A DNA stretch of 56,123 bases from Treponema sp. (GTDB lineage Bacteria; Spirochaetota; Spirochaetia; Treponematales; Breznakiellaceae), in assembly GCA_031268975.1 (NCBI GenBank), contig JAIRWM010000176.1, positions 1 through 56,123 of the forward strand, read 5' to 3'. Positions 22,007 through 31,159 of this stretch are shown piece after piece (the first letter of the stretch is position 1; each line of letters begins with the position of its first letter). The notes beneath the pieces are model-generated. The model saw only the letters and a program-made list of their open reading frames with translations. It was not told where the DNA came from and made no database searches. The translations under genes and the position numbers were made by a program.

Positions 22007-22007
22007 G

Positions 22008-22592
22008 GTGGCGTCCTACTATTACCTCGCGTCACAGCTTCCATACCTTGTTTTCGGGCAGGAGCCGCCCTTAAGCGCGGCGGCTTTCAGGCGGCTTGCC
22101 GAAAATTTCCTGAAAGACGAAGACAGGGCCCAAATTGACCGTTGTGTTCTTGCCGTTCCGTCCGAGCCGTTGTCGCTTCTTCCTCCGGCGCCGGGGGAGC
22201 AGAAGCCTCCGAGTTCGGAATTTGTCAAAGGCTGGCTGGAATGGGAACGGGCGCTGCGGCTTAATCTCGCGCGCTTCCGGGCGCCGCGCCTTAAACGCGA
22301 AAGCGCGGCCGACGCTCCGGATTATCCGGCGGACGCGGTACAGGCCGCAAAAACGGCGTCTTCGATGGATTCGCCGCTTGAGGCGGAAATTTTTCTTGAT
22401 AAAGCCCGGTGGGATGCCATTGAAAGGCTCCGGGGTCTTGACGAGGTAGGGTCGAATATGGTTTTTGCGTATCTTCTCAAGCTGCTTCTCATGGAACGGC
22501 GAAGTTCTTTTAAAACAGAGGAAGGCTTTATGGAATATAAAACACTCTACGCTTCCATCGCCGGAAGCGCCGGGCCGGAGGCGTCAAAATGA
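22008..22592 (+). CDS. DUF2764-type protein encoded within the V-ATPase operon
   Basis: A 194-residue protein (ASYYYLASQLPYLVFGQEPPLS...) matching the small family found between atpE and atpA in spirochaetal and related V-ATPase operons. The N-terminal segment YYLASQLP is its usual hallmark. It starts at GTG 22008 immediately after the atpE stop and overlaps atpA by 4 nt. It may take the place of the stalk or central-shaft subunit C/F in these organisms, but no direct motif shows this; the role is inferred from position. Confidence 0.75.
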   Translation: MASYYYLASQLPYLVFGQEPPLSAAAFRRLAENFLKDEDRAQIDRCVLAVPSEPLSLLPPAPGEQKPPSSEFVKGWLEWERALRLNLARFRAPRLKRESAADAPDYPADAVQAAKTASSMDSPLEAEIFLDKARWDAIERLRGLDEVGSNMVFAYLLKLLLMERRSSFKTEEGFMEYKTLYASIAGSAGPEASK

Positions 22593-24349
22593 CCGGGACA
22601 AAGGGAACAGTGGTAGCCGTTAACGGCAATATGGTGAGCGTCCGCTTTGACGGGAATGTTTCAATGAACGAAGTGGGTTATGTCAACATCGCCGGGAAAA
22701 AGCTTAAAAGCGAAGTAATCCGCATTCGGGGCGATATTTCCCAGCTTCAGGTTTTTGAGATAACAAAGGGCATTTCTGTCGGGGATCCGGTGGAATATAC
22801 CGGCGATCTTCTGTCTGTCGAGGTCGGCCCCGGACTTTTGGGTCAGGTGTTTGACGGCCTCCAGAACCCCCTTCCAAAGCTTGCGGAAGAAGCGGGGAAT
22901 TTTCTCGAACGGGGAATTTACCTTGACCCGCTTCCGGCGGACAGCCGCTGGGACTTTACCCCCGCGGTAAAAGCCGGGGATAAAGTCGAAAGGGCCGACA
23001 CTCTGGGAACCGTTCCCGAAGGCGCCTTTACCCACCGGATTATGACGCCGTTTAATTTCTTCGGGGAGTATACGGTTTCCTGGATCAAGGAAGCCGGTTC
23101 GTACACGATACGTGAAAAAATCGCCGAACTCAAAGACGAGAAAGGAAACGCCTTTCCGGTAACCATGAGTTTCCGCTGGCCGGTAAAGCGGCCTATCGAC
23201 TGCTTTGAGGAACGGCTGCGGCCGGAAGAGCCCATGGTTACCAGGGTACGGCTTATCGACACGTTCTTTCCTGTGGCCCGCGGCGGAACATATTGTATCC
23301 CCGGTCCGTTCGGCGCCGGTAAGACAGTGCTTCAGCAGATCACCAGCCGCCATGCCGACGTTGACATTGTCATTCTCGCGGCCTGCGGCGAGCGCGCCGG
23401 CGAAGTTGTGGAGACCCTCAAGGAATTTCCCGAACTGCTTGATCCCAAAACGGGCCGTTCGCTGATGGAACGGACGATCATCATCTGCAATACATCTTCA
23501 ATGCCTGTCGCCGCCCGCGAGGCGTCTGTGTATACCGCCGTTACCCTGGCGGAATATTACCGGCAGATGGGGCTTAACGTCCTGCTTCTGGCGGACTCCA
23601 CCAGCCGCTGGGCCCAGGCCATGCGGGAAATGTCGGGCCGCCTTGAGGAGATCCCCGGGGAAGAGGCCTTTCCCGCGTACCTGGAATCTACCATCGCCAG
23701 TTTCTACGAACGTGCGGGCCTTGTCAGGCTCAAAGACGGCACGCTGGGTTCCGTTACCATCGGCGGCACGGTGAGTCCCGCGGGCGGTAACTTTGAAGAG
23801 CCGGTAACCCAGGCGACGTTGAAAGTTGTCGGCGCGTTCCACGGCCTTTCCCGGGAACGGTCGGACGCGCGCAAATTTCCGGCCATTCATCCGCTGGATT
23901 CCTGGTCAAAGTACCGGGGGATTATTCCGGCGGAAAAAGTCGCCTATGCCCACGGCTTTATGCGCCGGGGCAGCGAAGTGGAACAGATGATGAAAGTAGT
24001 CGGCGAAGAAGGCACCAGCATTGACGATTATATCGTCTATCTCAAGGGCGAGCTTGTGGACTCGGTATATTTTCAGCAAAACTCCTTCGACGCCGTCGAC
24101 GCCGCGGTAAGCCCGGAACGGCAAAAGTATATTTTCTCCAAGCTGCTTGCCATCATGGCGGGTAGTTTTAGTTTTGACGACAAAAACGCGGCGCGGACCT
24201 GGTTTAACCGGCTCCGCCAGAAGTTCCTTGACTTTAACGGTTCCGAATGGAAGAGTGAGCGTTTTGCCGGTTTTGAAAAGGAAATTGACGCCGCCGTCGC
24301 GGAGCGTTCCGGCGGGATCGATCCGGCCGCGGAAAAGTATTTGGCATAG
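22589..24349 (+). CDS. atpA: V-type ATPase catalytic subunit A
   Basis: A 586-residue catalytic subunit. Walker A is GPFGAGKTVLQQ (about residues 238-249), the non-homologous region characteristic of A subunits lies before it, and LLLADSTSRWAQAMREMSGRLEEIPGEEAFPAYL is intact, including the catalytic Glu region. Three A and three B subunits form the soluble head. Depending on driving force, the enzyme pumps ions or makes ATP. The start overlaps the preceding gene by 4 nt; the stop is 9 nt before atpB. Confidence 0.95.
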   Translation: MTGTKGTVVAVNGNMVSVRFDGNVSMNEVGYVNIAGKKLKSEVIRIRGDISQLQVFEITKGISVGDPVEYTGDLLSVEVGPGLLGQVFDGLQNPLPKLAEEAGNFLERGIYLDPLPADSRWDFTPAVKAGDKVERADTLGTVPEGAFTHRIMTPFNFFGEYTVSWIKEAGSYTIREKIAELKDEKGNAFPVTMSFRWPVKRPIDCFEERLRPEEPMVTRVRLIDTFFPVARGGTYCIPGPFGAGKTVLQQITSRHADVDIVILAACGERAGEVVETLKEFPELLDPKTGRSLMERTIIICNTSSMPVAAREASVYTAVTLAEYYRQMGLNVLLLADSTSRWAQAMREMSGRLEEIPGEEAFPAYLESTIASFYERAGLVRLKDGTLGSVTIGGTVSPAGGNFEEPVTQATLKVVGAFHGLSRERSDARKFPAIHPLDSWSKYRGIIPAEKVAYAHGFMRRGSEVEQMMKVVGEEGTSIDDYIVYLKGELVDSVYFQQNSFDAVDAAVSPERQKYIFSKLLAIMAGSFSFDDKNAARTWFNRLRQKFLDFNGSEWKSERFAGFEKEIDAAVAERSGGIDPAAEKYLA

Positions 24350-24358
24350 GTGGTAAGC

Positions 24359-25657
24359 ATGAAAAAGGTGTATAGCAAAATTGAATCCATAACCGGAAGC
24401 GTTATTACCGTCAAGGCCGAAGGGATTTGTTACGGCGATCTTGCCGAGGTAGATACGGCCTTTGGTACCTCCCTGGCGGAAGTAAACCGCCTTGAAGACG
24501 ATACGGTCGCCCTCCAGGTATTTGCCGGAGGCCGCGGCATTTCCACCGGGGACACGGTACGTTTTCTCGGCCATCCCATGGAAGTCTCCTTTTCCGACAA
24601 TCTTATGGGCCGGGTGTTTTCCGGATCCGGAACTCCCCGAGACAACGGGCCGGAGCTCCGCGAAAACCTTATTCCCATAGGCGGACCTTCGGTAAACCCC
24701 GCCCAGCGCATCATCCCCCGCAGGATGATACGAACCGGCATCCCGATGATCGATCTTTTCAACACTCTGGTGGTAAGCCAGAAGCTCCCTATTTTCTCCG
24801 TGTCGGGGGAGCCGTATAACGAGCTTCTGGCCCGTATCGCGATGCAGGCCGAAGTTGACGTTATTATTCTTGGGGGCATGGGCCTTAAATACGACGACTA
24901 TCTGTTTTTCAAGGATACGCTGGAAGAAGGCGGCGCCCTTTCCCGCACGGTAATGTTTGTCCATACCGCCTCCGATCCCACCGTCGAATGCCTTATGATT
25001 CCCGACATGTCCCTGGCCGTGGCCGAGCAGTTTGCCCTCCAGGGGAAGGACGTGCTGGTATTGCTGACCGACATGACAAACTTCGCCGACGCAATGAAGG
25101 AAATTTCGATCATTCAGGAACAGGTTCCGTCCAACCGCGGATACCCCGGCGACCTGTACAGCCAGCTTGCCAGCCGCTACGAAAAAGCGGTCGACTTTGA
25201 CACCGCCGGTTCCATCACAATTCTGGGCGTAACCACAATGCCCGGCGACGACGTAACGCACCCGGTTCCCGACAATACAGGCTACATTACCGAAGGGCAG
25301 TATTACCTTAAAAACGGCCGTATAGAGCCGTTTGGTTCCCTTTCCCGCCTTAAACAGCAGGTCAACGGCAAAACACGGCAGGATCACCGGGCGCTTATGG
25401 ACGGCATGATCAAGCTGTATTCGGCCTATAAAGACACCCTGGAAAAGAAAGCCATGGGCTTCATTATGACCGACTGGGATGGAAAGCTTCTTAAGTACGG
25501 GGAGCGTTTTGAAAAGCAGATGATGGATCTGTCGGTTAACATTCCCCTTGAACAGGCTTTGGATCTGGGCTGGGAAATACTTGCCGATTGTTTCAGTCCG
25601 GAAGAAACCGGGCTCCGTACGGAACTTATCGAAAAGTTCTGGCCGAAAAAAGGATAG
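24359..25657 (+). CDS. atpB: V-type ATPase regulatory subunit B
   Basis: A 432-residue non-catalytic head subunit. It has the B-type sequence [31 protein letters not shown] in place of a full Walker A, and [22 protein letters not shown] 24359 is preferred to an in-frame GTG at 24350 because the family begins [11 protein letters not shown] and AGGTGG lies just before it. It is co-transcribed with atpA and atpD. Confidence 0.93.
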   Translation: MKKVYSKIESITGSVITVKAEGICYGDLAEVDTAFGTSLAEVNRLEDDTVALQVFAGGRGISTGDTVRFLGHPMEVSFSDNLMGRVFSGSGTPRDNGPELRENLIPIGGPSVNPAQRIIPRRMIRTGIPMIDLFNTLVVSQKLPIFSVSGEPYNELLARIAMQAEVDVIILGGMGLKYDDYLFFKDTLEEGGALSRTVMFVHTASDPTVECLMIPDMSLAVAEQFALQGKDVLVLLTDMTNFADAMKEISIIQEQVPSNRGYPGDLYSQLASRYEKAVDFDTAGSITILGVTTMPGDDVTHPVPDNTGYITEGQYYLKNGRIEPFGSLSRLKQQVNGKTRQDHRALMDGMIKLYSAYKDTLEKKAMGFIMTDWDGKLLKYGERFEKQMMDLSVNIPLEQALDLGWEILADCFSPEETGLRTELIEKFWPKKG

Positions 25658-25714
25658 AAAACAGCGCGTCGTCCGGAAACTTCGGCATTTCGGATGCGCC
25701 GGCATTGAGGGTAT

Positions 25715-26341
25715 ATGGCGAAAATAAAGCTTACGAAAAATGAGCTGAAAAAACAGAAAGATTCTCTCAAAATGTTTCAACGGTATCTGCCGACGCTGAT
25801 GCTGAAAAAACAGCAGTTACAGGCGGAAATCCGCACGACGGAAATACGGATCAAGGAATTGACCGGTGAAAGAAATCACATTGACCAGGTGTTTAAATCG
25901 TGGATTGCCGTATACGGCGAAAAAGGCGTTTTTACCCCGGACATTCTTGTCATTGAGGATCTGCGTACCGCGGAAGGCAATATAGCCGGCGTTACGATTC
26001 CCATTTTCCAGGGCGCGGATTTTAAAACTGCTTCCTACGATTTGTACCATGCGCCCTTGTGGCTGGATACCGCGGTAGAGCGGATGAAACAGGTACTGCT
26101 GCTCGATTTGGAAGCGCGGACTCTGGAAGAGCAGCGCAGACGGCTTGACAGGGAACTGCGGATAACAACCCAGCGGGTAAACCTGTTTGAAAAAATAAAA
26201 ATCCCCGAGACGAAAGAAAGCATCAAAAAAATCCAGGTGTACCTGGGAGATCAGCAGACCGCCGCCGTCGTCAGGGGAAAAATAGCCAAACGCGGCCTTG
26301 CCCAGGCGGCTCAGAAAACAGCACAGGGAGGCCCGGCATGA
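25715..26341 (+). CDS. atpD: V-type ATPase subunit D (central shaft)
   Basis: A 208-residue protein made of two long helices (KIKLTKNELKKQKDSLKMFQRYLPTLMLKKQQLQAEI at the N-terminus; EEQRRRLDRELRITTQRVNLFEKIKIPETKESIKKIQVYLGDQQ at the C-terminus). This is the rotating shaft that couples head and membrane ring. The RVNLFEK(I)KIPE segment is the family hallmark. Its last four bases overlap atpI. Confidence 0.9.
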   Translation: MAKIKLTKNELKKQKDSLKMFQRYLPTLMLKKQQLQAEIRTTEIRIKELTGERNHIDQVFKSWIAVYGEKGVFTPDILVIEDLRTAEGNIAGVTIPIFQGADFKTASYDLYHAPLWLDTAVERMKQVLLLDLEARTLEEQRRRLDRELRITTQRVNLFEKIKIPETKESIKKIQVYLGDQQTAAVVRGKIAKRGLAQAAQKTAQGGPA

Positions 26342-28293
26342 TTGTCCCCATGGATAAAGTTTCCCTTGTCGTAATGGACAAGGAAAAGCAGGCCGCGCTT
26401 GAAAAACTCAGGGAACTGGGCATACTTCATCTGGAAAAGAAACAGGTTCAATCCGACGTTCTTTCCCGGCTGCTTGAAAAGAAAACCAGGGCCGAGAACG
26501 CCCTTGCCCTGCTCAGATCCTCTGCGTCGATCGAAAAGAAGCGGAAAAAATCCGGGCCTGCCGGCGGAACAGGCGGTGGCGGTGCCGGAACAGGCACCAG
26601 CGGTTCAGGCGGTGCTGAAACAGACGCAGGCGGCGTTGACGCGGTGCTCGCCCTGAACGAGGAAAAGAAAAGCCTCCAGGAACAGCTTTCCGCCCTTGTC
26701 CGGGAGCGCACCCGTGTTGAAAAATGGGGTGATTTTGATCCCGCGGCGTTTACCGTTTTCGCGGAAAAAGGCATTGCCCTTGTTCCCTATGAACTGTCAG
26801 TGCAATCTTATGAAAAGATAGGCGAAGACATCCGGCTTGTCGTTCTTTCACGGACAAAAACCGGGGTCAGGGTCGTCGCCCTTGGCGGGCTTTTCGGCGG
26901 AGCGGCGGGCGGCGAAATACCCGGCGAAACCCCGTTTACGCTGCCGGAAAAGTCCCTGTCGGAAATTGACCGGCAAACGGCGGAAATACGGGGCGGTCTT
27001 GCCGCTCTGGACAAAAAGCTGGCCGGCCTTGTTCCGGCAATTCCGGCCATCACCTGCGAATATGAAAAAATTCTGGAAGACGTGGAATTTGAAACAGCCG
27101 GGGCGGGTATGGACATCCTTGAAGAAAACGCCGGCGAAGGTGAAAACTTTAACGGCCGTACCATTTCCTGGCTTTCCGGCTACATTCCGAGGGAGCGGAT
27201 CGGCGTACTCAAGCGGGGCGCGGTGGAAAACGGCTGGGCTTTTATCGCGGATGAGCCGGGCCCGGACGATCCCGTGCCGACCCTGCTGAAACACAACAGG
27301 TTCGTCAAGCTCCTTAATCCCCTTACCGGTTTTCTTGAAGTGGTTCCCGGATACCACGAGGCCGACATTTCCCTCTGGTTCCTTCTGTTCTTTGTCGTTT
27401 TCTTCGGGATGATATTCGGCGACGCGGGATACGGTGCACTTTTGCTGCTGACGGGTATCGGGGGCTGTATCGCCACCGCGAAAAAAGGCGTTCCCGGCAT
27501 ACTAAAGCTGCTGTGCCTTCTGGCGTTTTCAAACCTTGTGTGGGGAGTGCTTACCTGTTCCTGGTTCGGGATAGGCGTTGAATACATTCCCGGTTTCCTT
27601 AAAAACCTTTCGCTGCCGCTTGTGTCCAATGTTACTTCCGCCGCGTCTGAGTACGGGAAAAAAATTGTTCAGCAGAATCTGATGATTTTTTGTTTTTCCC
27701 TGGCGCTCCTGCAGCTTTCGATAGGGCATATCATCTCGATTTTCAATAACAGATCCCTCAAGATACTGGGAGAACTGGGGAACATCGCCATGCTGGGGGG
27801 CATGTACTTTATCATCCTTGGCCTTATCGCCAGCAACGAATTCCGGCAAATCCCCCTGTTTCCCCAGGCGGTGTATGTTTTTGCCGCGGGATTTATCCTT
27901 AACTTTATATTTATCAACTACGACGGAAGCATAGGCCGTTCCATTCTGGAAAGCCTGAAAAACATTATCTCCGTGGTTTTAGGTATCGCCAACGTGTTTT
28001 CCGACATCATGTCCTATATCCGGCTTTGGGCGGTAGGGCTTGCCGGGGCGGCCATTGCCGATACGGTCGATAAAATGGCCGGGCCCATGCTGGGGCATTT
28101 TATTTTTTTCGCGTTTGGGATACTGCTTTTGGTATTTGGTCATGGTCTTAACATTATGCTGAACGTACTTTCCGTTTTGGTTCACGGGGTCCGGCTTAAC
28201 ACGCTGGAATTTTCCGGTCACGCGGGGGTAACATGGTCGGGTTCCGCGTACAAACCGTTTTCTAAACGCGGTCCGTTAAAACGGACGGCTTAA
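26338..28293 (+). CDS. atpI: V-type ATPase subunit I (membrane stator)
   Basis: A 651-residue two-part protein. The cytoplasmic N-terminal half (about 1-350) has coiled-coil arms and a Gly/Ser/Thr-rich loop around 75-100. The membrane half (about 350-640) has seven to eight helices with the family motif FFGMIFGDAGYGALLLL, and a later helix SYIRLWAVGLAGAAIA that contains the conserved Arg of the ion channel. It holds the ring and forms the two ion half-channels. It overlaps atpD by 4 nt. The Gly-rich loop looks like a lineage-specific insertion. Confidence 0.92.
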   Translation: MIVPMDKVSLVVMDKEKQAALEKLRELGILHLEKKQVQSDVLSRLLEKKTRAENALALLRSSASIEKKRKKSGPAGGTGGGGAGTGTSGSGGAETDAGGVDAVLALNEEKKSLQEQLSALVRERTRVEKWGDFDPAAFTVFAEKGIALVPYELSVQSYEKIGEDIRLVVLSRTKTGVRVVALGGLFGGAAGGEIPGETPFTLPEKSLSEIDRQTAEIRGGLAALDKKLAGLVPAIPAITCEYEKILEDVEFETAGAGMDILEENAGEGENFNGRTISWLSGYIPRERIGVLKRGAVENGWAFIADEPGPDDPVPTLLKHNRFVKLLNPLTGFLEVVPGYHEADISLWFLLFFVVFFGMIFGDAGYGALLLLTGIGGCIATAKKGVPGILKLLCLLAFSNLVWGVLTCSWFGIGVEYIPGFLKNLSLPLVSNVTSAASEYGKKIVQQNLMIFCFSLALLQLSIGHIISIFNNRSLKILGELGNIAMLGGMYFIILGLIASNEFRQIPLFPQAVYVFAAGFILNFIFINYDGSIGRSILESLKNIISVVLGIANVFSDIMSYIRLWAVGLAGAAIADTVDKMAGPMLGHFIFFAFGILLLVFGHGLNIMLNVLSVLVHGVRLNTLEFSGHAGVTWSGSAYKPFSKRGPLKRTA

Positions 28294-28347
28294 ACTTTAA
28301 ATAGAGCCCCGCTGCTTGAGCAGGTGGCTTCCAAACAGGAGAAAGGT

Positions 28348-28785
28348 ATGAATTTAGGCTTAATTGGTGCGGGTATCGTGATGGGTATTTCCGCCGTCGG
28401 ATCGGCGATCGGAATCGGCATTGCCGGACAGGCGGTTATTGGAGCGTGGAAAAAATGCTATATCGCCAACAGGCCCGCGCCCGCGACCCTGCTTGTCTTC
28501 GGCGGAGCTCCCCTGACACAGACCTTCTACGGCTATATTTTGGGGTTCCTCTTTATAAAACCGGCCGCCATAGCGAATCCCGAAAACGGCCTCCTGTATC
28601 TGGGCATCGGCCTCGCTTCGGGGCTTGCCATAGCGTTTTCCGCGATTGCCCAGGGACAGGCGGGCGCGGCCGGCGCCGACGCCACCGGGGAAACCGGCAA
28701 GGGTTTTGCCAACTACATGATGATAGTCGGTATCTGCGAAACCGTTGCTATCTTTGCCATGGTTCTTTCCTTTATCAGCCTGTAG
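28348..28785 (+). CDS. atpK: V-type ATPase rotor-ring proteolipid K
   Basis: A 145-residue, four-helix proteolipid. ATG 28348 is chosen because AGGAGAAAGG lies just upstream; a GTG at 28324 is in frame but adds polar residues. The ion-binding Glu is in GICETVAIF on the last helix, with PLTQTFYGY on helix two and AIAQGQAGAAG on helix three. These place Thr, Gln, Gln and Glu at positions equivalent to the Na+ ligands of the Enterococcus hirae ring. The ispG frame opens within its 3' end. Confidence 0.9.
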   Translation: MNLGLIGAGIVMGISAVGSAIGIGIAGQAVIGAWKKCYIANRPAPATLLVFGGAPLTQTFYGYILGFLFIKPAAIANPENGLLYLGIGLASGLAIAFSAIAQGQAGAAGADATGETGKGFANYMMIVGICETVAIFAMVLSFISL

Positions 28786-29878
28786 AACCGCTACGGTAAC
28801 AATCGGCGGACGCGGCGGGATACGAAAAGTCTGTATCGGCGGGGATAGTTTCATCGCCATACAGACAATGTGGAAAGAAAAGCTTGAGCCCCCGGAAGGG
28901 GAGGCCGGCGCGGCCGTTGTCCGGCGTATCGCGGCCCTTTCCGCGATGGGCTGCGGTATCCTCCGTTTCGCCGTCCCCGACATACAGGCCGCGGAAATCC
29001 TGGGGCGTCTTGCTTCTCTGGTTTCCATGCCCCTTTGCGCGGATATTCATTTCGACTACAAAATAGCTCTCCGCTGTCTTGATTTTCCCATAGCGAAGCT
29101 CCGCCTAAACCCCGGTAATATCGGAAGCAGACGCCGGGTGGAGGCGGTGCTTTCCAAAGCCGCCGAAAAAGGCGTCCCCATACGCATTGGCGTCAACGCG
29201 GGAAGCCTTCCGGCGGCGCTTCGGGCAAAGCTTGAAAGCGGGGCGATAAGCCGCGCCGAGGCCCTGGTTACGGCGGCGCTGGAAGAGGCCGCGATATTCG
29301 AGAATTTCGGCTTTACCGGCTTTGTGGTGTCAATGAAAGCGTCGGGAATTGCCGATACTATAAAGGCAAACAGGCTTTTCAGGCGGAAAAGTGCGGCGCC
29401 CCTCCATATCGGGGTGACGGAAGCCGGTCCCCTTGCGGCCGGAATTGTGCGGAATACCGCCGCGCTGCTGCCGCTTTTGGCGGAAGGCACAGGCGATACC
29501 CTGCGGGTATCCCTTTCCGACACCATGGAAAACGAGGTGATTGCCGGAAGGGAAATTCTCAATGCCGCCGGGGAAGCCGGCTGCCGCCGGGTACGCAAAG
29601 GGGCGCTGATCGTTTCCTGTCCGCTGTGCGGCAGGAACGGCTTTGACACCCACAAGTTTACCGGCCGCTGGATGGAAAGGCTGTACGCACTGGAAAAGCC
29701 GGTAACCATAGCCGTTATGGGCTGCGCAGTGAACGGCCCGGGAGAGGCAAAACACGCGGACCTGGGGATTACCGGGGCGGGAAACAAAGTGCTTGTTTTC
29801 AGGCACGGAAAAGTGATAAGGACTGTTAACTCAGATGAAGCTGACAAGGCTTTTGAAGAAGAGCTTCTTAAACTGTAA
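28745..29878 (+). CDS. ispG: 4-hydroxy-3-methylbut-2-enyl-diphosphate synthase (IspG/GcpE)
   Basis: The MEP-pathway enzyme that converts MEcPP to HMBPP. Family landmarks are VTIGGRGGIRKVCIGGDSFIAIQTM, ADIHFDYKIAL, KLRLNPGNIGS, VSMKAS and the 4Fe-4S ligands in CPLCGRNGFD and GCAVNGPGEAKHADLGI. The start is uncertain: no ATG or GTG lies near the conserved N-terminus. In-frame TTG codons at 28745 and 28754, both inside atpK, give the right length, and the first is used here. The 3' end overlaps the following TPR gene by 44 nt. Confidence 0.88.
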   Translation: MLSLPWFFPLSACRTATVTIGGRGGIRKVCIGGDSFIAIQTMWKEKLEPPEGEAGAAVVRRIAALSAMGCGILRFAVPDIQAAEILGRLASLVSMPLCADIHFDYKIALRCLDFPIAKLRLNPGNIGSRRRVEAVLSKAAEKGVPIRIGVNAGSLPAALRAKLESGAISRAEALVTAALEEAAIFENFGFTGFVVSMKASGIADTIKANRLFRRKSAAPLHIGVTEAGPLAAGIVRNTAALLPLLAEGTGDTLRVSLSDTMENEVIAGREILNAAGEAGCRRVRKGALIVSCPLCGRNGFDTHKFTGRWMERLYALEKPVTIAVMGCAVNGPGEAKHADLGITGAGNKVLVFRHGKVIRTVNSDEADKAFEEELLKL

Positions 29879-31046
29879 AAACCCAAGGCGTTTTTTTGCC
29901 GTGTCCGCGTTTTTGTGCGCGGCCGCCTTTTCCGCCTTTACCCAGAACGCCGAACCGTTTTGGCTTACCCTGGAACAGGGTAAGAAGTTTTTCCGGGAAG
30001 GCGAATACGGAGAGGCACTCAACCGTTTTGAGACTGCCCGCCGGGAAAAGGAAAACAAATACACCCGGCTTGAACGGGATCTTGTCGCCGTTCTTTCACT
30101 GCATGAAGTACGGAAGTTCGGCGATGATTTGGGTCTTGTGGAGATATATATTCAAAAAACATACAGGACGGCCGCCGCCGCCGCCCTTAACGAACTGTAC
30201 TACCGGTTTCCCCGGACAGGCTTGGGAAATTCCGCCCAAAAAGCCCTGGATGTCTTTGAGCGGTTAAAAAAATATCCCGAAGCGGAATACTGGATCGGCG
30301 AAGTGTACCGGCTGGAAGGCGAATACGGCATCGCCCTCGCACAGTACCAGAAAGCCTACGATCAGAGGGATTCTTTTAGCGGCCCCGGATTCGACATTGA
30401 TGTTCTGTATAAAATCGCGGACATACTCAGGCTGCGCGGGGACTATACGGGGATGGAGAAACGGCTTAACGAAATCCTGTCCTCCGATGTCAGTTGGAAC
30501 GAAGAAAGTCTGGCCAGAAGCACAATGGTAAACAGCGTGGTAAACGGCGGCCTGGACAGGTTTTTGGTTTTGTACCGCAGCGAAAAGCCGGCGCTGGAAA
30601 AAGCTCACCGGCTTTTGGGATTTCACTATTACAGCTCAAACCGGCAAAGCCTGGCTGTTCAGCATCTGCTGTTTTCCTTTCTTATCCAGAATACGGTTGT
30701 CATAGAAGCCCTGAAAAAGCAGCGTTACGACTACCGTTTTACCACCCTTGGAACCCTGTTGACCGATATCGGGGAGTCCGGCGGGGATACGCGGCGGGCG
30801 CTTGAACAGTACATGGCGGAATCCGACTATTACCGGGTTCTGTATTATCTGGGCAATTCGTTTTACGGCAACGGCAGAACCGCCGCCGCGCGGGGAATCT
30901 GGAGCTTTCTCGCGGAACGGGGGCCTTCCGCCTGGAGCGGCAGGGCCCGGAATCAGCTTTCCCGGCCGGTGCTTGACGGGGTTACGGTTCCCGCACCCGT
31001 CGAAGGAAACGTTCCCGAGGGGAACGCGGCGGCGGGATATCCGTAA
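29835..31046 (+). CDS. Exported TPR-repeat protein
   Basis: A 403-residue protein with a basic N-region and signal sequence (RRFFAVSAFLCAAAFSAFTQ, cleavage likely near residue 36). Helical repeats of TPR type follow: LEQGKKFFREGEYGEALNRFETARRE, YWIGEVYRLEGEYGIALAQYQKAYDQ and LYYLGNSFYGNGRTAAARGIWSFLAE. It is probably periplasmic and acts in protein-protein contacts. ATG 29835 overlaps ispG by 44 nt, which is long, but the signal peptide depends on this start. It is not assigned to a named family. Confidence 0.75.
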   Translation: MKLTRLLKKSFLNCKNPRRFFAVSAFLCAAAFSAFTQNAEPFWLTLEQGKKFFREGEYGEALNRFETARREKENKYTRLERDLVAVLSLHEVRKFGDDLGLVEIYIQKTYRTAAAAALNELYYRFPRTGLGNSAQKALDVFERLKKYPEAEYWIGEVYRLEGEYGIALAQYQKAYDQRDSFSGPGFDIDVLYKIADILRLRGDYTGMEKRLNEILSSDVSWNEESLARSTMVNSVVNGGLDRFLVLYRSEKPALEKAHRLLGFHYYSSNRQSLAVQHLLFSFLIQNTVVIEALKKQRYDYRFTTLGTLLTDIGESGGDTRRALEQYMAESDYYRVLYYLGNSFYGNGRTAAARGIWSFLAERGPSAWSGRARNQLSRPVLDGVTVPAPVEGNVPEGNAAAGYP

Positions 31047-31048
31047 AG

Positions 31049-31104
31049 CGGCTGTCCGAAAAGCCTGAGTCGTCGGTCTGTTGAAAAACTTGTCCGGACA
31101 GCCG
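31049..31104 (+). terminator. Long-loop inverted repeat after the TPR gene
   Basis: cggctgtccg (31049-31058) and cggacagccg (31095-31104) are perfect 10-bp complements with a 36-nt loop, right after the TPR gene stop. The T run lies 25 nt further on (31129-31137), too far for a classical terminator. It may stabilise the mRNA end or be a dispersed repeat. Confidence 0.4.
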
Positions 31105-31159
31105 GAGTCCCGAACGGCGAATACTTTGTTTTTTTCGCGTTTTCTGTTATCATTTCCCC

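Noticed and set aside
23906-25780. 624-codon minus-strand open frame opposite atpA/atpB
   Set aside because: The plus strand encodes clear V-ATPase subunits with catalytic motifs; the antisense frame has no family features.
21395-28785. F-type ATP synthase operon
   Set aside because: Subunit A has the non-homologous region, B lacks a full Walker A, and subunits D, I and K are V/A-type, so this is a V-type operon.
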